Notes: generated by a model from the sequence alone, not told the origin. Numbered from the stretch's first letter, positions 7,584 through 13,753 are shown. The stretch is 18,935 bases of DNA from CAYLLN01 sp036496265 (GCA_036496265.1 DASXLL010000220.1:1-18935), one strand, 5' to 3'. Translations and numbers: made by a program.

Positions 7584-8036
7584 TTAGCGGCTACGAAGTG
7601 TGAGGCCCAGAATCACACCGACCAGCATGCCGACGCCGAAACAGACCGCGGCCGATTCGGCCGGACGATCCTTGATCATTTCTTCGGCCTCTTGATACCG
7701 TTGGCGCACCTGCTCGCTAGCTTCGCCATAGCCGCGGCGAACATTGTCGGCCGCCTGCTTCGACCGTTCTTGCACGGTTTCCATTGCCTGCTGAGCATAT
7801 TCGCGGGCCGAGTCAGCGGCTTGGCTGAACGTGCTCGCGCCGTTGGAGGTGGCTTGTTCCAAAAATTTCTCGATTCCGCTGCGGGCCTCGCCCGTCTTCC
7901 GCTGAATGAGGCCAATGAGTTGATCGACGTTGCCCTGCGCCGTTTGCAGGTCGTCGTTGGTAAGCTGGCCCCACTTTTCGCGGAGCTTGCCCTTGAGCTC
8001 GTTCCAGTTTCCTTGCAGCGTCTGTTGGTTGACCAT
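7584..8036 (-). CDS. CsbD-like stress protein fused to a YqjD-type membrane tail
   Basis: A 150-residue two-part protein. Residues 1-60 match the CsbD family (GNWNELKGKLREKWGQLTND, then a second short helix region); CsbD proteins are small general-stress proteins of unknown mechanism. Residues 70-120 form a long Ala/Gln/Glu-rich helix, probably coiled coil. The end (121-150) has RPAESAAVCFGVGMLVGVIL then GLTLRSR, the tail pattern shared with its neighbours. The start at 8036 has AAAGGAG seven bases upstream, identical to the site of the DUF1328 and DUF3309 genes. Free CsbD proteins are usually about 60-70 residues and soluble, so the added coiled coil and membrane anchor are notable. It follows the DUF1328 gene after 144 bases. 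Confidence 0.88.
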   Translation of the reverse strand: MVNQQTLQGNWNELKGKLREKWGQLTNDDLQTAQGNVDQLIGLIQRKTGEARSGIEKFLEQATSNGASTFSQAADSAREYAQQAMETVQERSKQAADNVRRGYGEASEQVRQRYQEAEEMIKDRPAESAAVCFGVGMLVGVILGLTLRSR

Positions 8037-8146
8037 CGCAAAACTCCTTTGTGGCGGTGAAATACCGCGTGCCGAGTGAAAAAATGAGGCCCAGGGGACT
8101 GCTCGGCGACGGCCTTGAAATTAGCTCGTCGCCCAGCAACGAAATG

Positions 8147-8160
8147 CTTCGCCGTTGCCG
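8147..8160 (-). promoter_or_regulatory. Weak sigma-54-like promoter match ahead of the CsbD-like gene
   Basis: Read on the minus strand, CGGCAACGGCGAAGCA has the GG-N10-GC spacing, but its -12 part (AAGC) lacks the preferred TT and the -24 part departs from TGGCAC. It lies about 110 bases before the CsbD start. It may be chance, and the gene could instead be read from the DUF1328 promoter. Confidence 0.2.
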
Positions 8161-8180
8161 GTCGAAGCGGCTTTTTTCGA

Positions 8181-8354
8181 TCAAGCTACTGGCGGTCGCC
8201 GCACGGCTCCCGTCAACGCGCTGACCAAGAAAAGCACCAGGAACACCACGAACAAAACCTGTGCGATCCACGCCGCGTTCGCTGCAATGCCGGAAAAGCC
8301 GAACACCGCCGCAATGAGCGCGACAATCAAAAAAGTTAAAGCCCAGTTCAACAT
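8181..8354 (-). CDS. DUF1328 (YtjA-like) small membrane protein
   Basis: A 57-residue, almost wholly hydrophobic peptide with two membrane segments (about 1-20 and 29-49). The opening MLNWALTFLIVALIAAVFGF followed by SGIAANAAWIAQVLF is the DUF1328 signature. Members are widespread, often stress-induced and of unknown function. ATG 8354 is set by the family start and by AAAGGAG eight bases upstream; the longer frame to 8504 is not family-like. A strong sigma-54 promoter lies about 90 bases upstream, and the gene is the first of the nine-gene run. It is divergent from the sigma-54 activator gene, the usual arrangement for a local activator and its target. Confidence 0.9.
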   Translation of the reverse strand: MLNWALTFLIVALIAAVFGFSGIAANAAWIAQVLFVVFLVLFLVSALTGAVRRPPVA

Positions 8355-8441
8355 GATGGTGGCTCCTTTCGCCGTTACGTCGCCGCGATGTGATTTGGTT
8401 ATGGCGTTAAATTGCCTGCGGCGGCTGACACTCCTAGGATT

Positions 8442-8457
8442 AGCAATCCGGGTGCCA
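8442..8457 (-). promoter_or_regulatory. Sigma-54 promoter of the DUF1328 gene
   Basis: The minus strand reads TGGCACCCGGATTGCT: -24 element TGGCAC, -12 element TTGCT, and exactly GG-N10-GC. Against the consensus TGGCACG-N4-TTGCW only the base after TGGCAC differs. Transcription would begin near 8431, leaving a leader of about 77 bases before ATG 8354. A gene for a sigma-54 activator lies directly upstream on the other strand. Confidence 0.8.
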
Positions 8458-8491
8458 AGAATTGATTTTTTGGTCGGGCCGTGAAATCTGC

Positions 8492-8527
8492 CTGACCCGC
8501 GCAACGGTCAGCCGGTTGTGGTACAAC
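8492..8527. promoter_or_regulatory. Two adjacent inverted repeats, possible activator-binding sites
   Basis: CTGACC and GGTCAG form perfect 6-base arms around 8 bases; immediately next, GTTGT and ACAAC form 5-base arms around 3 bases. Their centres lie roughly 70 and 90 bases upstream of the predicted DUF1328 transcription start, in the range where NtrC-type activators bind. I did not find the same repeats upstream of the other sigma-54 matches, so the assignment is tentative. Confidence 0.35.
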
Positions 8528-8597
8528 AACTTACAGCGACCAGAAAACGAGCCGCCAACCAGCGAAACGCGCGATTCGCAGCCGCTTAGGGAACTGA

Positions 8598-8612
8598 CGT
8601 GGCCGGGCCACG
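8598..8612. repeat. Palindrome CGTGGCC-G-GGCCACG in the divergent region
   Basis: Perfect 7-base arms around one central base. It lies about 175 bases upstream of the predicted DUF1328 start and about 175 bases before the activator gene. No T-run follows, so a terminator is unlikely; an operator is possible. Confidence 0.4.
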
Positions 8613-8784
8613 CTCAAATTAAGCGGTCACAATGATTGGGGGCCAAGCGAAAAGCGCCTCGCGTTTGGGGTCGGTACGGTTGCGCCCCCGAAAAGCGATG
8701 GCCCTTAACGCGCCAAGATAATTTTCACATTTCGCCGCCGACCACGCGTCGTTCTGGTGACAAATGGACCGAGGAGTGTCCGGC

Positions 8785-10257
8785 ATGCCGCATTTGCTGG
8801 TGATCGACGATGATCGCAGCGTCCTTCCCTTGATTCGCTCGGCATGCAAGCACATCGAAATCGACGTGCAGTCCGCCGAGTCTGCCGAGGAAGGTCTGAA
8901 GCTGCTAAAGGCGGATCCGCCGCGGGTGCTGCTGCTCGACGTCATGCTGCCGGGCGCAAGCGGCCTCGAGGTGTTTGAAAAAATTCGCAAGCACGACGAG
9001 CGCCTCCCGGTCATCTTCATGACCGCGAGCGGCGAGAGCGACACGGCGATCGAAGCGATGAAGCTGGGCGCGCTCGACTTCTTGATGAAGCCCCTCGACG
9101 TAGCACGCATCAAGGCCCTCGTGGAGCAAGCACTCGAAATTCGCCGCCTGGCGGAAACCCCCGTCGAGTTGCCGGAATATAACCAGCCACCGGCCGGCGA
9201 CAGCGAGTTAATTGGTCGCAGTCTGCCCATGCTGGAAGTCTATAAGGCGGTCGGCCGAGTCGCCCCCCAGACGGTAACGGTCCTCATTCGCGGCGAAAGC
9301 GGCACCGGTAAGGAATTGATCGCCCGCGCCATTTACCAGCACAGTGATCGCCGCGGCAAGCCATTTTTGGCAGTTAACTGCGCCGCTCTGCCCGAAACGC
9401 TGCTGGAAAGCGAGCTATTTGGCCACGAAAAGGGCTCGTTCACCGGCGCCGATCACCGTCGCATCGGCAAATTCGAGCAATGCAACGGCGGCACGATCTT
9501 TCTCGACGAAGTCGGCGACATGGCCCCGCTGCCGCAGGCGAAATTGCTGCGTCTGCTGCAAGAACAGCGCTTCGAGCGTGTCGGCGGCAATGAGACGATC
9601 AAGACCGACGTGCGGATCATCGTCGCCACGAACCGCGACCTCGAATCGATGATCGCCGAATCGACGTTCCGGCCCGATCTGTATTACCGGCTCAACGGAT
9701 TCACGATCAAGGTTCCGCCGCTTCGCGAGCGCGGCGACGATCTATTGCTTTTGATTGAAGCATTCCTGTCGCGGTTCTCGCACGAGCTCAATAAGCCGCT
9801 GCAGCGCGTTTCACCCGAGGCATTAAAGACACTCGTCGAATATACCTGGCCCGGCAACGTTCGCGAATTGCAAAGCGTTCTCCGCAAGTCGCTCTTGAAC
9901 ACGACCGGCCCGGTGCTGATGCCCGAATTCTTGCCGGAAGAGATTCGCAATGGTTCGCCGTTGGCGGTGAACGGTCTCGGCGCGAGTTCCGATGGCTTGG
10001 CCAGCGACCTGGCTCAACTCGTACATAACCGATTAAACAGTTCCGAGAACCTGTACGGTGAATCGCTCGAATTTATGGAGCGATATGTCGTCACTCGCGT
10101 GCTGCAAACGACCGGCGGAAATCAATCGAAGGCGGCAAAAATTCTCGGCATCACTCGCGGCAGCCTCCGCAATAAGACGCACGCCCTCGGAATCAAGATC
10201 GGCCAGGTTGTCTCCAGCGGCGAGCCGGACGAAGAACCGGAAGAAGCCCTGAAGTAG
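8785..10257 (+). CDS. Sigma-54-dependent response regulator (NtrC family)
   Basis: A 490-residue activator with three parts. The receiver domain (1-120) has Asp9/Asp10, phosphate-accepting Asp52 in LLLDVMLPG and Lys102. The AAA+ domain (about 142-375) has Walker A GESGTGKE at 170-177, the sigma-54 contact loop GSFTGA at 217-222 (Ser in place of the usual first Ala), Walker B TIFLDEVGD at 237-245, and the later motif WPGNVREL. The Fis-type helix-turn-helix lies near the end (TGGNQSKAAKILGITRGSLR). Phosphorylation should trigger ATP-driven opening of sigma-54 promoters. ATG 8785 is chosen over 8764 because GAGGAG lies eight bases before it and the receiver fold begins there. It is divergent from DUF1328, and sigma-54-like promoters precede several flanking genes, which are its probable targets. 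No complete sensor kinase is nearby. Confidence 0.95.
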   Translation: MPHLLVIDDDRSVLPLIRSACKHIEIDVQSAESAEEGLKLLKADPPRVLLLDVMLPGASGLEVFEKIRKHDERLPVIFMTASGESDTAIEAMKLGALDFLMKPLDVARIKALVEQALEIRRLAETPVELPEYNQPPAGDSELIGRSLPMLEVYKAVGRVAPQTVTVLIRGESGTGKELIARAIYQHSDRRGKPFLAVNCAALPETLLESELFGHEKGSFTGADHRRIGKFEQCNGGTIFLDEVGDMAPLPQAKLLRLLQEQRFERVGGNETIKTDVRIIVATNRDLESMIAESTFRPDLYYRLNGFTIKVPPLRERGDDLLLLIEAFLSRFSHELNKPLQRVSPEALKTLVEYTWPGNVRELQSVLRKSLLNTTGPVLMPEFLPEEIRNGSPLAVNGLGASSDGLASDLAQLVHNRLNSSENLYGESLEFMERYVVTRVLQTTGGNQSKAAKILGITRGSLRNKTHALGIKIGQVVSSGEPDEEPEEALK

Positions 10258-10295
10258 TTTTCCCCGCTTCCGCACGCGCCTGTTTCGCCTGCTGC

Positions 10296-10457
10296 TTACT
10301 GCGGAAAATGGCCCAGGAGCATCAGAATCAGCACGATGGCCAACACCAATCCCAATCCGCCGCTGGGTGCATATCCCCACTGGCGGCTGTAAGGCCAGGC
10401 GGGCACAGCGCCCAACAGCATCAGGATCAAAACGATTAATAAAATGGTGCCTAACAT
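10296..10457 (-). CDS. DUF3309-like 53-residue membrane peptide
   Basis: A short gene encoding 53 residues with two hydrophobic segments separated by PAWPYSRQWGYAPSGG. It starts MLGTILLIVLILMLLGAVPA and ends LAIVLILMLLGHFPQ. The DUF3309 family has this size, this start and this central WPYS/WGY-P-GG stretch; members are common in stress loci and of unknown function. The run IVLILMLLG occurs in both membrane segments, suggesting an internal duplication. ATG 10457 has AAAGGAG seven bases upstream, the same site as the DUF1328 and CsbD genes. It faces the activator gene, with 38 bases between the two stops, and a candidate sigma-54 promoter lies about 40 bases before its start. Confidence 0.88.
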   Translation of the reverse strand: MLGTILLIVLILMLLGAVPAWPYSRQWGYAPSGGLGLVLAIVLILMLLGHFPQ

Positions 10458-10497
10458 GATGCTTCTCCTTTGCGGTTGTTAACTGCGTCATGCCTAG

Positions 10498-10513
10498 AGC
10501 AGGTTGCATGCCG
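10498..10513 (-). promoter_or_regulatory. Candidate sigma-54 promoter of the DUF3309 gene
   Basis: The minus strand reads CGGCATGCAACCTGCT, with exact GG-N10-GC spacing. The -24 part is GGCAT (one change from GGCAC, and C for the leading T) and the -12 part is CTGCT (C for one T). It is weaker than the other three, but its place, about 40 bases before the start codon, fits. Just upstream, CTAATCGC is repeated in tandem at 10523-10530 and 10531-10538. Confidence 0.5.
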
Positions 10514-10650
10514 TCTTGCTGGCTAATCGCCTAATCGCTTGCCAATGTTAGGTTTGTGGCGACGCGTTTACTCTTTCGCACTAAACTAAGCTGGCGCACC
10601 CGCTGCCGTGGCGCTTCGTTGCAAGCCAGATTCAGGAATAATGCGAGCGT

Positions 10651-11355
10651 TTAGGAAGTAGCGGCAGAGCAGCCGCAGGTCCGCAGCAAGTCTTCAAGCG
10701 CCGCAACGCCAACGGGCTTCGTCAAATGCTTATCAAAGCCGGCGGCGAGCGCTTCCTGGCGGTCGGATTCCTGGCCATAACCGGTGAAAGCAACGAGGTA
10801 GGGCTTCTTCGGCAGGTCCAGCTCCCGAATGCGGCGGGCCAGGTCGTAGCCGGACATCGCCGGCATGGCGATATCAGAAATGACGAAATCGGGTGCGAAG
10901 CTCGGCAATTGATCGAGCGCCGCCGCTGCCGAGTTGGCGGTTTGAACCTCCTGCCCCAGCTTCTCCAAAAGGCGACTCATCATATGGGTAGCCGATTGAT
11001 TATCGTCCACGAGCAGAATCTTCAGCATCGGCAGCGATTCACCTGCTGGCGATGTGCTTTCAGCATTGCAAGCCGGTTTCGATTTCGCGTCGGCCGCGAA
11101 AGCTGCCAATTCTTCGATAAGCTGCGTGAATCGATCGAGCTGCTGCGTCATCATGCCGGCTAGTTGACGAATAAGGTCCGGCTGGTCTGGCTGAGTATTG
11201 ATTAAATGCAAAGCCGTGGTAAACGCCGAGAGCGGATTACGCAGCTCGTGTACGATCTTGGCCAGCGGTTTTTTTTCCGCGGGAGCTGGCGCCTGTGGCG
11301 CCTCGCGGCGCACGTTCCCCTCAGGCTCGATCGATGGCGGCTCGCGGTTAGCCAT
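10651..11355 (-). CDS. HisKA-REC protein lacking the kinase ATPase domain
   Basis: A 234-residue signalling protein. After a Pro/Ala-rich head (1-30) comes a histidine-kinase dimerisation/phosphoacceptor helix pair: H-box IVHELRNPLSAFTTALHL with His36 at residues 34-51, and a second helix at about 60-88. The ATP-binding domain that normally follows (N, G1, F and G2 boxes) is absent. After a linker of about 20 residues a receiver domain starts (LKILLVDDN at 111-119), with Asp117/Asp118, acceptor Asp161 in ISDIAMPAMSG, Thr191 and Lys213. It therefore cannot phosphorylate itself with ATP and may accept or pass on phosphate, or act as a dimeric response regulator. Its first eight bases overlap the end of the Hpt gene, so the two are made together. 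Confidence 0.88.
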   Translation of the reverse strand: MANREPPSIEPEGNVRREAPQAPAPAEKKPLAKIVHELRNPLSAFTTALHLINTQPDQPDLIRQLAGMMTQQLDRFTQLIEELAAFAADAKSKPACNAESTSPAGESLPMLKILLVDDNQSATHMMSRLLEKLGQEVQTANSAAAALDQLPSFAPDFVISDIAMPAMSGYDLARRIRELDLPKKPYLVAFTGYGQESDRQEALAAGFDKHLTKPVGVAALEDLLRTCGCSAATS

Positions 11356-11701
11356 GGATGCCTGCGTGGAATTTGTCGGCGAGCGCGGCGATTAACTCAT
11401 CCAAGGATTCTTCCAACTCGCCGATTGCGGCGGGCAGTCCGCTCGATTGCCGCTGCTTGGCCAATCGTTCAACTTCGGCCGCCGCAGTCACGGCCCGCGC
11501 AGCACCAAAATTCGCGGCCAGACCCTTGAGCGTGTGCGACGCACGCTCCAGTCGCGGCGCGTCGCCTTGTTGATGCGACGACTGTACGGCGTCGAGCAAA
11601 GCTGGCGCGTCGGCTTTGAGCAACTCCGCCATCTCGTGAAACAGTTCCTCGTCGTCACCCATCCGATGCAAGGAACCAGCGTAATCGTAGATCGTGGACA
11701 T
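11348..11701 (-). CDS. Hpt-domain histidine phosphotransfer protein
   Basis: A 117-residue single-domain phosphotransfer protein. The motif RASHTLKGLAANFGA (53-67) is the Hpt signature, with phosphorylatable His56 and the following Lys59-Gly60. Flanking helices fit the four-helix bundle (EELFHEMAELLKADAPALLD before, AAAEVERLAKQ after). Such proteins carry phosphate between a hybrid kinase receiver and a response regulator. ATG 11701 is the start of family-like sequence, with AAGGA about 12 bases upstream. The stop lies eight bases inside the next gene, the HisKA-REC protein. A sigma-54 promoter match with a perfect -24 element lies about 70 bases before the start. Confidence 0.88.
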   Translation of the reverse strand: MSTIYDYAGSLHRMGDDEELFHEMAELLKADAPALLDAVQSSHQQGDAPRLERASHTLKGLAANFGAARAVTAAAEVERLAKQRQSSGLPAAIGELEESLDELIAALADKFHAGIHG

Positions 11702-11771
11702 GATCCGAGTATATCCTTGGCCACCCGGCATTTTCACCGCTAATCGAGCAATAGACCCGTGACAGACGCAT

Positions 11772-11787
11772 TGCTCAATTCGTGCCA
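11772..11787 (-). promoter_or_regulatory. Sigma-54 promoter match of the Hpt/HisKA-REC pair
   Basis: The minus strand reads TGGCACGAATTGAGCA: the -24 element TGGCACG matches the consensus perfectly and the GG-N10-GC spacing is exact, but the -12 part is GAGCA instead of TTGCA. It sits in the short gap just after the stop of the exported unknown protein gene. Transcription would start near 11761, about 60 bases before ATG 11701. Confidence 0.6.
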
Positions 11788-11792
11788 AACGT

Positions 11793-12164
11793 CTAGCGGC
11801 TACGATAAACCGCTTCGCCCGCGAGTCGATCCGTCGTATCCGCAGCTAGAAAGACTAATCCGAAACGCTTGTCTTTGTCCATCGTCGAGACCGCCAGCAC
11901 TTTTCCTTTTTCGTCGGTCGTGACTTGGATCGGCATCGTTTCCTGGAGGTCTTCCAACCGCCCTGGTTTGCCGTTGACCGTTACCTTGGTCACCGCGTCG
12001 ATGGAATAACTGTGCTCCTTGCCGCCGGTATCTTTCATCACCAGGCTATTATTGCTGGCCGAAACGACAGTCCCTTTTTTGATCAGCGGATCGCCGACCG
12101 GGCCGATTTCGATTGGGCCAGCCGGATGACTGGCCAGCGTGACGAATAATATGACGGTATACAT
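11793..12164 (-). CDS. Small exported protein of unknown function
   Basis: A 123-residue protein. The start MYTVILFVTLASHPAGPIEI is a short, weak signal-like stretch, so export is likely but not certain. The middle (about 28-95) alternates strands: KKGTVVSASNNSLVMKDTGG, then KEHSYSIDAVTKVTVNGKPG, then LEDLQETMPIQVTTDEKGKV. This resembles small beta-barrel proteins common in planctomycetes whose sequence runs G-T-V-V-S-A, V-T-V-N-G-K, L-x-D-L, V-T-x-D-x-x-G-K-V. I do not know a function for them. The start at 12164 has AGGAGG six bases upstream, the strongest site in the window. A near-perfect sigma-54 promoter lies 40-55 bases upstream, and the gene precedes the Hpt/HisKA-REC pair on the same strand. 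Confidence 0.8.
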   Translation of the reverse strand: MYTVILFVTLASHPAGPIEIGPVGDPLIKKGTVVSASNNSLVMKDTGGKEHSYSIDAVTKVTVNGKPGRLEDLQETMPIQVTTDEKGKVLAVSTMDKDKRFGLVFLAADTTDRLAGEAVYRSR

Positions 12165-12203
12165 AGCGGCCTCCTGGAATGGAAAGGTTGCCGCGGGTTT
12201 AAG

Positions 12204-12219
12204 TGCAAAAAAAGTGCCA
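12204..12219 (-). promoter_or_regulatory. Sigma-54 promoter of the exported unknown protein gene
   Basis: The minus strand reads TGGCACTTTTTTTGCA: -24 TGGCAC, -12 TTGCA, exact GG-N10-GC spacing, and a T-run between the elements. It is the best match in the window. Transcription would begin near 12193, leaving a leader of about 28 bases that contains the AGGAGG ribosome binding site. Confidence 0.82.
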
Positions 12220-12364
12220 CCTGTGTTGCTTCGTTGATCGGTCGAGTGGTCGGTTTGGGGGAGAAACGGCGTTTCTGACGGCCCAAAAGCGATTCGTCAC
12301 GACTATCCGCTGATTTTGACCTGTTCAGCATGGCCGGGGATGAACCAAGCTGGCTGGATGTGTT

Positions 12365-13681
12365 TTAGGGCTGCTCCTGAATGCGAATGCGGCGATATTC
12401 CATCTGACCGCGGTCACCTTCCAGGCCAATGGGGCCGGTTTCGGGCAGCTTCGCACCAGGAGGCCCGCCCCACGCTTCTTCCAGCACATCGCCGTTGCAG
12501 GTGCAGCGGGCGGCGCCGTCTTTGACGACGACGATCAGTTCGTTCCAGTCCTGGGGCTTATAGCCGGGCTTGCTATAGTTTGGGGGACCAGCGACGACGT
12601 AATCGCGACATTGGAGTTGGGGCTTGCGAATGAAGACGCCGCTGTCGGCGTTGGGCGTGGCGCGGAAATCGAGCTTGAGGGTGAAGTTTTTGGGGAACTC
12701 GCGGGTCGTCCAGATCTGAGCGATCTTTCGTCCTTCGGGCGGCGTGGTGACGACGAGGCGGCCGTTCTTGGCGACGTAGCGGCCGTCGCTGCTGGCGGTT
12801 TTGCCGTCGAACGATTCTTTCTTCTCCAGCGACTTCGCATCGCGGAAGCCCCAGCCAGTGAGGTCGCGGCCGTTGAAGAGGCTTTCGAAGCCGGGCTCGA
12901 GCTTGAAATTGTCTGGTTCGGTCTCGACAAAGCCGAGCGTGGCGAGAATGGGGCGAATCGCGGCGGCCCATTTGGTGTAGCCGGCTTTGTTGGGATGGAG
13001 CAGGTCGGGAAATTCTTCCGGCTTGGCGTCGCCTTCTTTGTTGGCGAACTGCGTGTAAGTTTCGATGAAGGTGACTTGTGGATCGCCTTTGACGGCTTCC
13101 GCGTAAAGCTTATTAATCTCCTTGATCTGGTCCGCTGGGCGCATTTTGCTGGCTGAGCTCGGCATTACCTGGCAGAGGATGATCGGCATTTTGGAGTCGT
13201 GCTTTTTCAGCTCATCGAGAATGAGCTTCACATTGCCGGCGATTGTTGCGGGCTCGGCTTTGTCGGCCAGATCGTTGGTTCCGATGAGCAGGACGACGCC
13301 GGCGGGCTTAAGGGCGATGACGTCGTCCTTGAGCCGGATCAACACGCCGCGCGAGGTGTCGCCGCTGATCCCGCGGTTGGCGACTTTCACTCCGGGAAAG
13401 GCGTCGCCAATGTTGTCGCCCCAACCTTGGGTGATCGAGTCGCCCAAGAAAACGAGCGCGCCTTCGTCTTGCTGTTTTCGGGCGGCCCATTTGGTTCGGC
13501 GATCGAGCCAGAGTTTTTTGAACGATACTGAGCGGCGAATGGGTCCGGCACCGGGTTGGCCGTCGTCGGTTTCGGGGACTGCGAGCTTCGAATCGGTTTG
13601 GGCGAAAGCCGTGGCGAGGAAGAACGCGGCGACATAAATGCCGAGCATGATGCTGAGGATTCGGAATGAGGAGCGGGGCAT
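12365..13681 (-). CDS. Secreted SGNH/GDSL hydrolase fused to a DUF1080 domain
   Basis: A 438-residue two-domain protein. A signal peptide (residues 1-28, ending ATAFAQ) implies export. Residues 70-250 form an SGNH esterase fold with all blocks: FLGDSITQGW (nucleophile Ser82), Gly105 in NRGISGD, Asn136 in LLIGTNDLAD, and Asp226/His229 in FPDLLHPNKAGY. Residues 264-436 are a DUF1080 (3-keto-disaccharide hydrolase/LamG-like) domain: FESLFNGRDLTGWGF, then FTLKLDFRATPNADSGVFIR, DWNELIVVVKDG and GPIGLEGDRGQMEYRRIRI. Such fusions are typical of planctomycetes and suggest de-esterification coupled to binding or cleavage of a glycan; the substrate is unknown. ATG 13681 has AAGGA seven bases upstream; the longer frame to 13732 begins inside a repeat. 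Confidence 0.93.
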   Translation of the reverse strand: MPRSSFRILSIMLGIYVAAFFLATAFAQTDSKLAVPETDDGQPGAGPIRRSVSFKKLWLDRRTKWAARKQQDEGALVFLGDSITQGWGDNIGDAFPGVKVANRGISGDTSRGVLIRLKDDVIALKPAGVVLLIGTNDLADKAEPATIAGNVKLILDELKKHDSKMPIILCQVMPSSASKMRPADQIKEINKLYAEAVKGDPQVTFIETYTQFANKEGDAKPEEFPDLLHPNKAGYTKWAAAIRPILATLGFVETEPDNFKLEPGFESLFNGRDLTGWGFRDAKSLEKKESFDGKTASSDGRYVAKNGRLVVTTPPEGRKIAQIWTTREFPKNFTLKLDFRATPNADSGVFIRKPQLQCRDYVVAGPPNYSKPGYKPQDWNELIVVVKDGAARCTCNGDVLEEAWGGPPGAKLPETGPIGLEGDRGQMEYRRIRIQEQP

Positions 13682-13720
13682 GAAGTTGTCCTTTTTGGAG
13701 CGGCTAGTTTTTGGAGAGCG

Positions 13721-13746
13721 GGTGGTGGGCACAGTCCACCCTACGA
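13721..13746. repeat. REP-like palindrome, GTGGGCACAGTCCACCCTAC type
   Basis: GTGGGC and GTCCAC pair around ACA with one G-T mismatch, followed by CCTAC. A second copy with a perfect core lies at 13875-13903. It overlaps the leader region just upstream of the SGNH/DUF1080 gene. Confidence 0.7.
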
Positions 13747-13753
13747 AATCGAG

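Larger units (their letters stand above)
8355..8784. other. Divergent regulatory region between DUF1328 and the sigma-54 activator
   Basis: A 430-base non-coding region. It holds the sigma-54 promoter for DUF1328 (8442-8457) and, upstream of it, three inverted repeats that could be activator sites: CTGACC/GGTCAG arms at 8492-8497 and 8506-8511, GTTGT/ACAAC arms at 8515-8519 and 8523-8527, and CGTGGCC/GGCCACG arms at 8598-8604 and 8606-8612. I found no sigma-54 match facing the activator gene, so that gene probably uses another sigma factor; no clear sigma-70 box was recognised. Confidence 0.6.

Noticed and set aside
8071..8107. Inverted repeat GCCGAG/CTCGGC between DUF1328 and CsbD genes as a terminator
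   Set aside because: Only six-base arms with a 25-base loop and no T-run on the minus strand; could be chance in GC-rich sequence.
10268..10306. Terminator hairpin TTCCGCA/TGCGGAA between the activator and DUF3309 genes
   Set aside because: The loop is 25 bases, no T-run follows, and the right arm lies inside the DUF3309 coding end; too weak to list.
10523..10538. Tandem CTAATCGC as a CRISPR-like or origin-type repeat
   Set aside because: Only two copies, no spacers and no further array; kept only as a possible regulatory detail of DUF3309.
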